Source of the DNA: Hankyongella sp964404985
Lineage (GTDB): Bacteria > Pseudomonadota > Alphaproteobacteria > Sphingomonadales > Sphingomonadaceae
Assembly (NCBI GenBank): GCA_964404985.1
Contig: CAYOMD010000002.1
Coordinates: 62,001-126,000, forward strand
DNA: 64,000 nt
Direction of reading: 5' to 3'
A program made the translations under genes and the position numbers. Positions 8,526-16,456 of this stretch are shown one piece after another. Numbering within the stretch: the first letter of the stretch is position 1; every line of letters starts with the position of its first letter. The notes under the pieces were generated by a model. It was given only the letters and a program-made list of their open reading frames with translations, did not search any database and was not told the DNA's origin.

Positions 8526-9721
8526 GGATTGGTTCCTCGGTAATTGTTTATTGCAGCCTTGAAGAGGGGTAATTCATGCAGTCCGGCGATCAAGCGCGGG
8601 ATCTGCTCGCGAAAGGCAAAGAAGCCGCGGGTGGCGTGTGGCCAGGCCGCCTCATCCCAGGCACGGCGTACAGGGACTAAGGCAATCCCCTCTGCCGCCA
8701 TTGCGGCGGCCATGCTGCTCAACCGATCCTGCGTCGGCCCGACCGGGGCATAGGCAGTGGCCACGCTGGGTACACCCAGCCCACGTGCCCAGGCCACGAC
8801 CGCCTCTGTGCCATCCAGCATCACCGCCGGCTTGTTGAAGTGACACTGCGCCCGGTCTGCGGCGTCCTGCAGCGCCTGGGCGCGCCAGGCGGCCAACCGG
8901 GGCGGCGCGCCCGCATCCGCCAGCAGGCCGATGCCGGTTAACTCTGGCAACGGTAGGCTTTCCGGGTGCAGGTCCTCAATGGTCAGCAGCAGCGCGCACG
9001 GCCCAGTGAGCGCTGGGCAAGGGGCCAGTGGTGCCGCGCGCGGCAAGGCCGGCTCGGTGAACGGTGCCGCGACCGGGCTCAGGCCGTCCGGATGGAAGCG
9101 CCCGCCGGTATAGGTCGTGATGTTGTCCGGCCGGGCGAGGTAGGTCTTCCCGGCAGTCTGCAGCCCGACCACCCACCGCCAGGACAAGGTGTTGGAAGCC
9201 GGGTCCCCATCCAGCAGGTGCGTGAGGAAGAACTCAGCCCCCAGTTGCCAGGGCAGGCCGAGCGTGTGGCACCAGATCGAGGCGAACCACATGCGCGCAT
9301 GATTATGCAGTGTGCCGGTCTCCAGCAGCTCTGCGACCCAGGCATCGAAGCAGGCGATCCCGGTGCGACCCTCTGTCGCGCGGGTGTAGGCGGCACTGCG
9401 CGACAGGTGCGCCAGGTCATTCAGGTAGCGGTGCCACACGGCGGGCCGAAATTCCAGCCAGCCCTTCCAGTAGGTCCGCCAGCAGACTTCCTGGATGAAC
9501 TTCTCTGCCGCCGACGGCGTGTGATGCGCCAGCACGGCGGCGATCACCTCACCCTCGGTCAGCATCCGGTGGCGGATATAGGGCGACAGGCCGGAGACAT
9601 TCTCGCGCGCAAGCGGCCCAAGGTCATGGTTGCGCCGCTCGGCATAAGCGCGGCCTGCGCGCGGCAGGAACGCCTGGAGACGGGCAAGACCGGCATCGCG
9701 GGTAGGAGATACTGGGTACAT
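8522..9721 (-). CDS. Photolyase/cryptochrome-like FAD-binding protein with apparently permuted domain order
   Basis: 399 residues. The first ~210 residues are a photolyase FAD-binding domain: SGLSPYIRHRMLTEGEV, EKFIQEVCWRTYWKGWLE, HNHARMWFASIWCHTLG and the strongly conserved DGDPASNTLSWRWVVGL. In normal photolyases this domain is C-terminal. Here nothing precedes it except about 40 residues. After a proline-rich linker (about 215-245) come about 150 residues with alternating strands and helices (GIGLLADAG, VVAWARGLGVPSVATAY, GIALVPVRRAWDEAAWP) that resemble the alpha/beta antenna domain. Function could be photorepair or light sensing. It is the first gene of the operon leading to phrB. ATG 9721 is the natural start. 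Confidence 0.75.
   Translation of the reverse strand: MYPVSPTRDAGLARLQAFLPRAGRAYAERRNHDLGPLARENVSGLSPYIRHRMLTEGEVIAAVLAHHTPSAAEKFIQEVCWRTYWKGWLEFRPAVWHRYLNDLAHLSRSAAYTRATEGRTGIACFDAWVAELLETGTLHNHARMWFASIWCHTLGLPWQLGAEFFLTHLLDGDPASNTLSWRWVVGLQTAGKTYLARPDNITTYTGGRFHPDGLSPVAAPFTEPALPRAAPLAPCPALTGPCALLLTIEDLHPESLPLPELTGIGLLADAGAPPRLAAWRAQALQDAADRAQCHFNKPAVMLDGTEAVVAWARGLGVPSVATAYAPVGPTQDRLSSMAAAMAAEGIALVPVRRAWDEAAWPHATRGFFAFREQIPRLIAGLHELPLFKAAINNYRGTNP
8557..8592. repeat. 36-bp direct repeat, copy B
   Basis: Lies inside the 3' end of the photolyase-like gene and encodes IAGLHELPLFKA on the minus strand. Two mismatches to copy A at 7839-7874. Confidence 0.9.
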
Positions 9722-9851
9722 AGCATTGAATTAGCGTGCCGAGCCAGCACGGCCAGTGGTTTGTGCACGCCCCGGCCAGTGATCTTGTGCGCCTGAGAGG
9801 CATTCGCAAAAAACTGCTTGTTTGCGCGTTCGAGGCCGGTTAGTCAGCTTG

Positions 9852-9870
9852 TGCAAGTCATTCTCAAATA
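9852..9870 (+). promoter_or_regulatory. Possible Fur-type iron operator
   Basis: TGCAAGTCATTCTCAAATA resembles the direct/inverted GCAAATGATT-type Fur box and lies 16 bp before the start of the siderophore receptor. This is a weak consensus match read by eye; the neighbouring gene's role in iron uptake is the main support. Confidence 0.4.
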
Positions 9871-9886
9871 TAAGGCCCTGACCACC

Positions 9887-12031
9887 ATGCGCGCACATGT
9901 TGCCTCCGTACCCCTGACCGTCCTGCTCTCCAGTCTCCTGTGCTCCACACCCTCACTGGCGCAAGAGCGGATCGAGCTGGCACAACTGGATCGTATCACG
10001 GTGATCGGCCAGCGTGCAGGCTATGCGACCAAAGTGGCCGAGAGTGCCACCAAGACTCCGACCCCGCTGGTCGATATTCCGCAGTCCGTCAGTGTCCTGT
10101 CCGAGGACTTCATCGCGGACCTCGGGCTGCGCTCGATCGCCGATGTCAGCCGCTACGTGCCTGGTGTCCTGATCGGTCAGGGCGAAGGCCACCGCGACCA
10201 GATTACCATCCGCGGCAACAATTCAACCGCCGATTTCTACATCGACGGCATCCGGGACGATGTGCAGTATTTCCGCCCGCTTTATAACCTTGCACGGGTC
10301 GAGGTGCTGAAAGGCCCCAACGCCCTGATTTTCGGGCGTGGCGGCGGCGGCGGTGTGGTCAACCGGGTTGCCAAGGCCCCGCAGGAAGACCGCCTGATAG
10401 GGGCCAGCATCACTGCCGACACCTTCGGGGACTGGTCTGTCGGTGTCGATCTCAATGCGCCGCTGGCACAGGGTGTGAAGGCGCGATTGAACGCCTTCTA
10501 CGAGCAACTGGACAATCACCGCGACGCCTTTGGCGGCGAGCGCTTTGCCGTGAACCCGGTGGTGGCGTTCGACCTTGGCGCGAATACCCAGCTTGGCCTG
10601 TCCTACGAGTATGTGGAGGACGACCGGGTTATCGACCGGGGTATCCCCTCTCAGGACGATGGGGATGCGACACGGCCCAACCGCCCGCTTGGCGATGCGC
10701 GCGCCCGCTTCTTCGGCGATCCGGACGTCAACAGGACCGTGTTCGACGCGCATGTCGTGCGGGCCAACCTGCGCCATCAATTCAGCGAGACGCTGGAGTT
10801 GAATTCGCGCATCCTGTTCGGGGACTATGACAAAACATACACCAACGTGTTCCCGGTTTCGGCAGCACCACGTGCCGGGGCGGCGCAGACGATCAGCATC
10901 GAGGCCTATACGGACCCGACAGACCGGCGCAACCTGTTCAGCCAGACCGATCTGGTCTGGACGGTGTCGACCGGCCGGGTGGAGCATGTCGTGCTGGCGG
11001 GCGTCGAGTTCAGCAACCAGTTGACGCGCAACCAGCGGATCAACGGCTTTTTCGACGGCCCCGGCGTGAGCGTCAACGCAACGCGTCTGCGCGCGACCAT
11101 TCCGTTCGCCGATCCCTTGCCAGTGCCCGAGGTGACGTTCCGCGCCGGCAGCGGCAACCGCTCCGTGCGCAGTATCCTCAATGTGCAGTCGATCTATCTG
11201 CAGGATCAAATCTCGATCAGCGAGCACTGGGACCTGATCGCCGGTGCCCGCGTCGACCGCTTTGCACTCGATATTGAGAATCTGCTCGCCGGGCAGCGCT
11301 TCGAGCGCAACGATACCCTGGTCTCGCCGCGTGCGGGGCTGATCTACAAGCCGATTGAACAGGCATCCGTTTATTTCAGCTACGCGCGTTCATTCCTGCC
11401 GCAGTCGGGCGACCAGTTCGTCTCGCTCGATCTCTCGCTGGCCGCCCTCGAGCCCGAGCGCTTCAACAGCTACGAGGTCGGTGCGAAGTGGGACATCCTG
11501 GATAATCTCAGCGCCACCATCGCGCTCTACCGCCTGGACCGAACCAACACGCGTGCGGCCGGGCCGACGCCGGGGATCATCCTGCTGACCGGGCGTCAGC
11601 GCAGCCGCGGGCTGGAGCTTGGCCTGGCCGGTAACATCACCAGGAAGTGGCAGGTGAACGCGGCTTACACCCTGCAGGATGCCGAGATTACCCAGACGAC
11701 GACCGCCGCACCCGCCGGGCGCGATGTCGCGCAAACCCCGCGCCATATCTTCGCGCTGTGGAACCGCTATGATGTCAGCCGGCATTTCGGTGTCGGGGTC
11801 GGGGTGTACCACCAGAGCGAGAGCTTCAACACCATCAGCAACGCCGCCGTCCTGCCATCCTACACCCGGCTGGATGCCGCGCTCTATGTGCCGATCACCA
11901 AGGGGATCGAGGCGCAGGTCAACATCGAGAACCTGACCAACGCGCGCTATTTCCCGACTGCGCATACGGACAACAACATCTCGACCGGCGCGCCGGTGAA
12001 CGCGCGGTTCAGCCTGAACGCCCGGTTCTAA
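9887..12031 (+). CDS. TonB-dependent catecholate-type siderophore receptor
   Basis: 714-residue outer-membrane receptor. A signal peptide ends at STPSLAQ, followed by a plausible TonB box (ITVIGQR). The plug domain has the family motifs TPTPLVDIPQSVSVLSEDF, RGNNSTADFYIDGIRDD, RVEVLKGPNALIFGRGGGGG (split VEVLKGPNALIFGRG) and GGVVNRVAK. The rest is a 22-strand barrel ending in the C-terminal aromatic ARF. It resembles Fiu/FhuE-type siderophore receptors, importing ferric siderophore with TonB energy. I chose ATG 9887; the longest frame begins 23 codons upstream without a signal peptide. No siderophore biosynthesis or ABC uptake genes are adjacent. Convergent with the ABC-F gene, 7 bp apart. Confidence 0.92.
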   Translation: MRAHVASVPLTVLLSSLLCSTPSLAQERIELAQLDRITVIGQRAGYATKVAESATKTPTPLVDIPQSVSVLSEDFIADLGLRSIADVSRYVPGVLIGQGEGHRDQITIRGNNSTADFYIDGIRDDVQYFRPLYNLARVEVLKGPNALIFGRGGGGGVVNRVAKAPQEDRLIGASITADTFGDWSVGVDLNAPLAQGVKARLNAFYEQLDNHRDAFGGERFAVNPVVAFDLGANTQLGLSYEYVEDDRVIDRGIPSQDDGDATRPNRPLGDARARFFGDPDVNRTVFDAHVVRANLRHQFSETLELNSRILFGDYDKTYTNVFPVSAAPRAGAAQTISIEAYTDPTDRRNLFSQTDLVWTVSTGRVEHVVLAGVEFSNQLTRNQRINGFFDGPGVSVNATRLRATIPFADPLPVPEVTFRAGSGNRSVRSILNVQSIYLQDQISISEHWDLIAGARVDRFALDIENLLAGQRFERNDTLVSPRAGLIYKPIEQASVYFSYARSFLPQSGDQFVSLDLSLAALEPERFNSYEVGAKWDILDNLSATIALYRLDRTNTRAAGPTPGIILLTGRQRSRGLELGLAGNITRKWQVNAAYTLQDAEITQTTTAAPAGRDVAQTPRHIFALWNRYDVSRHFGVGVGVYHQSESFNTISNAAVLPSYTRLDAALYVPITKGIEAQVNIENLTNARYFPTAHTDNNISTGAPVNARFSLNARF

Positions 12032-12038
12032 TGAGCCT

Positions 12039-13838
12039 CTAGCTGCCAAGGCTCTCTGAGAGCTCCATGACCTCAAGCCAGCGCAGCTCGCGTTCGTCCA
12101 GCTTGGTGCGGGTGGCATCAAGCTCTGCGGAGAGGCGCGCAAATCGGGCAGGGTCTTTGGTGTAGAGCGCCGGATCCGCAAGGGCTGCCTCCAGCTCCTG
12201 AATGCGGGTGCCGAGCGCCTCGACTTCTGCCGGCAGCACCTCAAGGTCCCGCTGGTCCTTGTAGGAGAGTTTTTTGCGCGGCGCGTCGTCCCTTGTGCGG
12301 GGTGCATCCGGCGTGGTCGTGCGCGCTTTGGCGTTGATCACCGGTGCAGCCCGGCGCTTGGCCTCGTAGTCCGAGTAGCCGCCGACCACGACATCGACGC
12401 GGCCTGACCCATCGAGGCCGAGCACCATGGTCACGGTGCGGTCGAGGAAGTCGCGGTCGTGGCTGACGATCAGCACCGTGCCGTCGAAATCGGCGATCGT
12501 CTCCTGCAACAGGTCGAGGGTTTCCAGGTCGAGGTCGTTGGTTGGCTCGTCCAGCACCAGGAAGTTGGAGGGCTGGGCGAAGGCGCGCGCCATGACCAGA
12601 CGGGACCGCTCGCCGCCGGACAGGGTATCGACCGAGGCGTCAGCCAGGTTGGGATCGAACATGAAATCCTTCAGGTAGCCGATGACGTGCTTGCGCTCGC
12701 CACGCACCTCGATCCAGTCGCCGCCGTCCGCCAGCACCTCGCGCACGGTGCGGCCAGGTGCTGCGGCTGTACGCTGCTGGTCGATGTGAATAGGGTCCAG
12801 CGTTTTCGCCAGCGTAACCTTGCCGCTGTCTGGCAGCAGTTGCCCGGTCAACATCCTCAGCAGGGTGGTTTTGCCGGCACCGTTTGGCCCGACCAGGCCA
12901 ATGCGGTCCCCGGCCTGGACGCGCAGGCTGAAGTTCCTGACGATCATCTTGTCGCCGAAGGATTTGGACACGTCGTGGGCGACGATGACCGATTTGGACT
13001 TCTGCTCGGATGTCTCCAGCGCGATCCGGGCGACGCCGGCCTGGCCGGTCATGGCGCGGCGGACTTCGCGCATCTCGTCCAGCTTGCGCAGGCGGCCCTG
13101 GTTGCGCCGGCGGCGGGCGGTGACGCCGCGCGCCAGCCAGTGCAGTTCCAGCTTCAGCTTGGCATCCAGCTTTTCAGCTGCGCGCTCGGCCTCCGCCTGG
13201 ACCTGGTCCTGCCAGGCTTCGAAGCCGCCGAAGCTGACTTCGTTGCGGCGCACGACCTTGTTGTCGAGCCAGAGGGTCTGGCGGGTCAGGCGCGTGAGGA
13301 ACATGCGGTCGTGACTGATGACCATGAACGCGCCGGTGAAGCGGTTCAGGCGCTCCTCCAGCCAGGCGATGGCGGCGAGGTCCAGATGGTTGGTCGGCTC
13401 ATCGAGCAGCAGGATATCCGGGTCCAGCGCCAGCGCACGGGCGATCGCTGCGCGCCGTCGCTCTCCACCCGACGCGGTGGCGGCTGGCCGGTCGAGATTG
13501 ATCTCCAGATCGCCGGCGATAGCGTCCACTTCATAAGGGGCCGGTGCGACCCCCAACGCGTCCGGGGACAGCGCGAAGTCACGCAGGGTGGCAAAGCCGA
13601 CAAGCGGCGGTTCCTGCGAAAGCAGAACAACGCGGGTGCGCGGACGCAGGGTCCGGCGACCCGCGTCCAGCTCCAGCGTGCCCGCGATGACGCTCAGCAG
13701 GGTCGACTTGCCGACGCCGTTGCGCCCGACCAGCGCCAGGCGCTCGCGTTCCCCGATGAACAGGCTCAGGTCCTGGAACAACCAGCCTTCGCCGCGAATG
13801 ACGCCGATATTTTCAAGGCCCAGCAATGGTGCGGCCAT
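12039..13838 (-). CDS. ABC-F family ATPase (Uup-like)
   Basis: 599-residue soluble protein with two ABC ATPase domains and no membrane segments. Walker A motifs are GRNGVGKST (about residue 38) and GPNGAGKTT (about 318). Signature motifs are ASGGERRRA and LSGGERSRL, with Walker B LLLDEPTNHLDL and LVLDEPTNDLDL. A linker rich in Arg between the domains and a C-terminal Lys/Glu-rich coiled coil (from about residue 520: KKLSYKDQRDLEVLPAEVEALG) are typical of Uup, which acts on ribosomes or branched DNA intermediates. The exact ABC-F subgroup is inferred from the C-terminal extension. Confidence 0.9.
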   Translation of the reverse strand: MAAPLLGLENIGVIRGEGWLFQDLSLFIGERERLALVGRNGVGKSTLLSVIAGTLELDAGRRTLRPRTRVVLLSQEPPLVGFATLRDFALSPDALGVAPAPYEVDAIAGDLEINLDRPAATASGGERRRAAIARALALDPDILLLDEPTNHLDLAAIAWLEERLNRFTGAFMVISHDRMFLTRLTRQTLWLDNKVVRRNEVSFGGFEAWQDQVQAEAERAAEKLDAKLKLELHWLARGVTARRRRNQGRLRKLDEMREVRRAMTGQAGVARIALETSEQKSKSVIVAHDVSKSFGDKMIVRNFSLRVQAGDRIGLVGPNGAGKTTLLRMLTGQLLPDSGKVTLAKTLDPIHIDQQRTAAAPGRTVREVLADGGDWIEVRGERKHVIGYLKDFMFDPNLADASVDTLSGGERSRLVMARAFAQPSNFLVLDEPTNDLDLETLDLLQETIADFDGTVLIVSHDRDFLDRTVTMVLGLDGSGRVDVVVGGYSDYEAKRRAAPVINAKARTTTPDAPRTRDDAPRKKLSYKDQRDLEVLPAEVEALGTRIQELEAALADPALYTKDPARFARLSAELDATRTKLDERELRWLEVMELSESLGS

Positions 13839-13910
13839 AGTGTAACAATTCCTTGGAGTTTGCGCCTGTTCATGGCCTATTCACGCGGGAATCGCTAGAT
13901 CAAGAGAGCG

Positions 13911-14243
13911 ATGCTTGTCACCATGAACGCGCGTTGGACCCGGATGAACAGGTTATTGAGCCTCCTTGCCCTTGCCGTACTCTACGTTGCAGAACCAGCC
14001 TTGGCCCAGCGCGGCGATGCCGATGCAGCCTATGGGGACGTGCAGGCGGGTCGGATTCTGCCGCTGGGGGAAATTCTCTCGCGCGTTGCCGCGTCTGGCC
14101 TGGTCGGGGGGGATCATGTCGGTACGGACTATGACGCCGGCCAGCGGCTCTACCGCCTGACCTTTCGCAGCCGGGATGGCAAACAGATGAAAGTCGAGGT
14201 GGACGCGACCTCCGGCCGGATCGTCGGCGTACGGGGACGCTAG
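13911..14243 (+). CDS. Small secreted PepSY-like protein
   Basis: 110 residues with an N-terminal hydrophobic signal (LLSLLALAVLYVAEPALAQ). The C-terminal half fits the PepSY fold: PLGEILSRVAASGLVGGD, followed by YRLTFRSRDGKQMKVEVDATSGRIVGVRG (split YRLTFRSRDG and KVEVDATSGRIVGVRG). Such small proteins often precede PhoP/PhoQ-type two-component genes and are thought to act in the periplasm on the sensor. It lies 9 bp before the response regulator and is presumably cotranscribed. Alternative starts are ATG 13923 and 13944; the first ATG is only 2 bases from AAGAGAG, so a downstream start is possible. Confidence 0.75.
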   Translation: MLVTMNARWTRMNRLLSLLALAVLYVAEPALAQRGDADAAYGDVQAGRILPLGEILSRVAASGLVGGDHVGTDYDAGQRLYRLTFRSRDGKQMKVEVDATSGRIVGVRGR

Positions 14244-14252
14244 GAGGGCTTC

Positions 14253-14918
14253 ATGCGTTTGTTGATCGTTGAGGACGAAATCAAGCTGGCCGGCCAGTTG
14301 CAGGAGGCGCTGATCAAGGCCGGCTATGCCGTCGACGTGGCGCATGACGGGCTGGATGGGCACTTCCTCGGGGAGTCGGAGAGTTACGACGCCATCGTGC
14401 TCGATATCGGCCTGCCCAAGCGCGACGGGCTGGATGTCCTGTCAAGCTGGCGTAAATCCGGGATCGCCGCGCCGGTCCTGCTGCTGACGGCGCGCGACAG
14501 TTGGTCCGACAAGGTGGCCGGGCTGGACGCAGGAGCGGACGACTACCTCGCCAAGCCCTTCGAGATGCCGGAACTGATCGCGCGGCTACGCGCCCTGATC
14601 CGCCGGGCAAGCGGCAATGCATCTGCAGACCTGGTGTGCGGGCCGCTTGCCATCGATACCCGGGCCAGCCGGGTGACGGTCAACGGCGAGCCGGTGGTGC
14701 TGACGGCACAGGAGTACAAGCTGCTGGCCTATATGATGCACCACAAGGGCAAGGTTGTCTCCCGCACGGAATTGACCGAGCACATCTACGACCAGGATTT
14801 CGACCGGGACTCGAATACCATCGAGGTGTTCGTGACCCGTATCCGCAAAAAACTCGGCGTGCCGGTGCTGCGCACCGTGCGCGGGCTCGGCTACGTGCTC
14901 GATGAGTCAGGCGCGTAG
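14253..14918 (+). CDS. OmpR/PhoP-family response regulator
   Basis: 221 residues. The receiver domain has the acidic pocket EDE (7-9), phosphoacceptor Asp51 (VLDIGLPKRDG), the TA switch at 79-80 and Lys101 (YLAKPFE). The winged-helix DNA-binding domain occupies about 125-218 (LTAQEYKLLAYMMHHKGKVVS, split LTAQEYKLLAYMMHH, and NTIEVFVTRIRKKLG). A good ribosome site AGGAGGG precedes the ATG. It overlaps the histidine kinase by 17 bases, so the two are a cognate pair. Closest in style to PhoP/QseB regulators; targets unknown. Confidence 0.95.
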   Translation: MRLLIVEDEIKLAGQLQEALIKAGYAVDVAHDGLDGHFLGESESYDAIVLDIGLPKRDGLDVLSSWRKSGIAAPVLLLTARDSWSDKVAGLDAGADDYLAKPFEMPELIARLRALIRRASGNASADLVCGPLAIDTRASRVTVNGEPVVLTAQEYKLLAYMMHHKGKVVSRTELTEHIYDQDFDRDSNTIEVFVTRIRKKLGVPVLRTVRGLGYVLDESGA

Positions 14919-16281
14919 TTTTCGCATCCTGCTGCTCCGTGGCTCGCTGTCGCGGCGCATCCTGGCGCTGGCGGTGGGTTTTCTGTTGCCGGTGTTGCTG
15001 GGTGGCGGGCTGGCGCTCGACCGGGTCCTGGCGCGTGCGCTGACCCAGGCGTTCGACGAACAGTTGCAGGATGCGCTCTCCAGCCTGATGGGGGCGGCCG
15101 ATCTCCAGCAGGATGGCACGGTGCGCCTAGAGCGGCCATTGGCGGACCAGCGTTTTGCCGAGCCATACTCCGGCAAATACTGGCAGATCAGCACGGTGGG
15201 TGCCCGTCCGCTGCGCTCGCGCTCCCTCTGGGACCGAGCGCTGGAGAGTGACCTGACCCAGGTTCGTTTCCGACAGCCGACCAGGCGCGTGGTCATTCTG
15301 GGCGAGGAGCGGTTGCGCCAGCTGGAGCAGGATGCGGTGTTGGCCGGGTCCCGCCAGATCTACCGCTTTGTCGTGGCGGTCGATGCGACACGGCTTGAGG
15401 CGCAGATTGCGGCGTACCGGCAGGTACTCATCTGGTCAGTCGCGCTGCTGGGCGTGGCAATGTTGCTGCTGGTCGGGCTGTTGGCCGCTTATGGCCTGTG
15501 GCCGCTGCGGCGCATCCGGGAAGGGATCGTCGCGGTGCGGACCGGGTCCAGCAAGCGCATGACCGGTGCTTTTCCGCCCGAGGTCCAGCCGCTCGTCGAT
15601 GAGGTGAACGCGCTCCTCGACCACACAGACGCGCAGGCCGATGAAGCCCGCACCCATGCCGGCAATCTCGCGCATGCGCTGAAGACACCGATGACCGTGC
15701 TGCTGAATGAAGCCCGCGAGCAGGACACCCCGCTGGCCGCCACGGTACACGGCGAAGTCACCCGCATGAAGCGTCACGTTGACCATCATCTGGCGCGGGC
15801 ACGGGCGCTGGGCCGTCGCGCGGCGATCAGCGCACGCACGCCGGTCTGGCCGAGTCTCGACGGCCTTCAGCGGGCTCTGACCCGAATCTACGCCGAACGC
15901 GGCATCACGATCACGCTGGGCGGCGACCGCGCTGTTGCCTATCGCGGGGACCGTCAGGACCTGGAGGAAATGCTTGGCAACCTGATGGACAATGCCTGCA
16001 AATATGGCGGCGGTCGGGTCAAAGTGAGCGTTACAACGGATAGCGACGCTGACCCGATGCTGATCCTGCAGATCGAGGACGACGGGCCGGGTTTGACCCC
16101 GGAGCAGCAGGCACGGGTGTTCCAGCGCGGGGAACGGCTGGACCAGCAACAGCCGGGCTCCGGCATCGGTCTGGCGATCGTGCGCGACCTGGCGGAGCTT
16201 TGCGGCGGCAGCGTGGTCCTTGGGTCATCCCCGGCGCTGGAAGGCCTCAGCGTCTGCCTGCGCCTGCCAGCGGCGGGTTGA
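14902..16281 (+). CDS. PhoQ/QseC-like sensor histidine kinase
   Basis: 459 residues. TM1 is about 18-40, a periplasmic sensor of about 120 residues follows, TM2 is about 178-200 (VALLGVAMLLLVGLLAAYG), then a HAMP-like linker. The phosphoacceptor box is NLAHALKTPM. N, G1 and G2 boxes are NLMDNACKYG, EDDGPGL and GSGIGLAIVRD. It should phosphorylate the overlapping response regulator in response to an envelope signal, perhaps with the small PepSY-like protein. Followed by a repeat element and then convergent glyS. Confidence 0.94.
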   Translation: MSQARSFRILLLRGSLSRRILALAVGFLLPVLLGGGLALDRVLARALTQAFDEQLQDALSSLMGAADLQQDGTVRLERPLADQRFAEPYSGKYWQISTVGARPLRSRSLWDRALESDLTQVRFRQPTRRVVILGEERLRQLEQDAVLAGSRQIYRFVVAVDATRLEAQIAAYRQVLIWSVALLGVAMLLLVGLLAAYGLWPLRRIREGIVAVRTGSSKRMTGAFPPEVQPLVDEVNALLDHTDAQADEARTHAGNLAHALKTPMTVLLNEAREQDTPLAATVHGEVTRMKRHVDHHLARARALGRRAAISARTPVWPSLDGLQRALTRIYAERGITITLGGDRAVAYRGDRQDLEEMLGNLMDNACKYGGGRVKVSVTTDSDADPMLILQIEDDGPGLTPEQQARVFQRGERLDQQQPGSGIGLAIVRDLAELCGGSVVLGSSPALEGLSVCLRLPAAG

Positions 16282-16318
16282 GCACAATCACGGCTTTCCC
16301 CTGTACGCTGAAAGGGTC

Positions 16319-16450
16319 ATACCAAGATACACTGCTTGAAACCCATAGAAACGTCGTCACCCCGGCGAAGCCCGTTTTCAACCGCTGCACTTCAACCGTG
16401 ACTCCACCTTCCGTCCTTCGCTGGAATGACGGCATGAGTGAATGCAGCAG
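16319..16450. repeat. MITE-like intergenic repeat (copy 2 of 3), inverted relative to the others
   Basis: Begins ATACCAAGATAC, the same terminus as the right end of the 53793-53992 copy, and contains CGTCGTCACCCCGGCGAAG and GGAATGACGGCATGAGT on this strand. Read in reverse it also matches copy 1 closely (GGAAGGTGGAGTCACGG). It sits between the convergent histidine kinase and glyS. Confidence 0.8.
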
Positions 16451-16456
16451 TAGTCC

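Noticed and set aside
12459..13898. 479-codon open frame opposite the ABC-F gene
   Set aside because: Antisense shadow with no family motifs, while the minus strand has both ABC cassettes intact.
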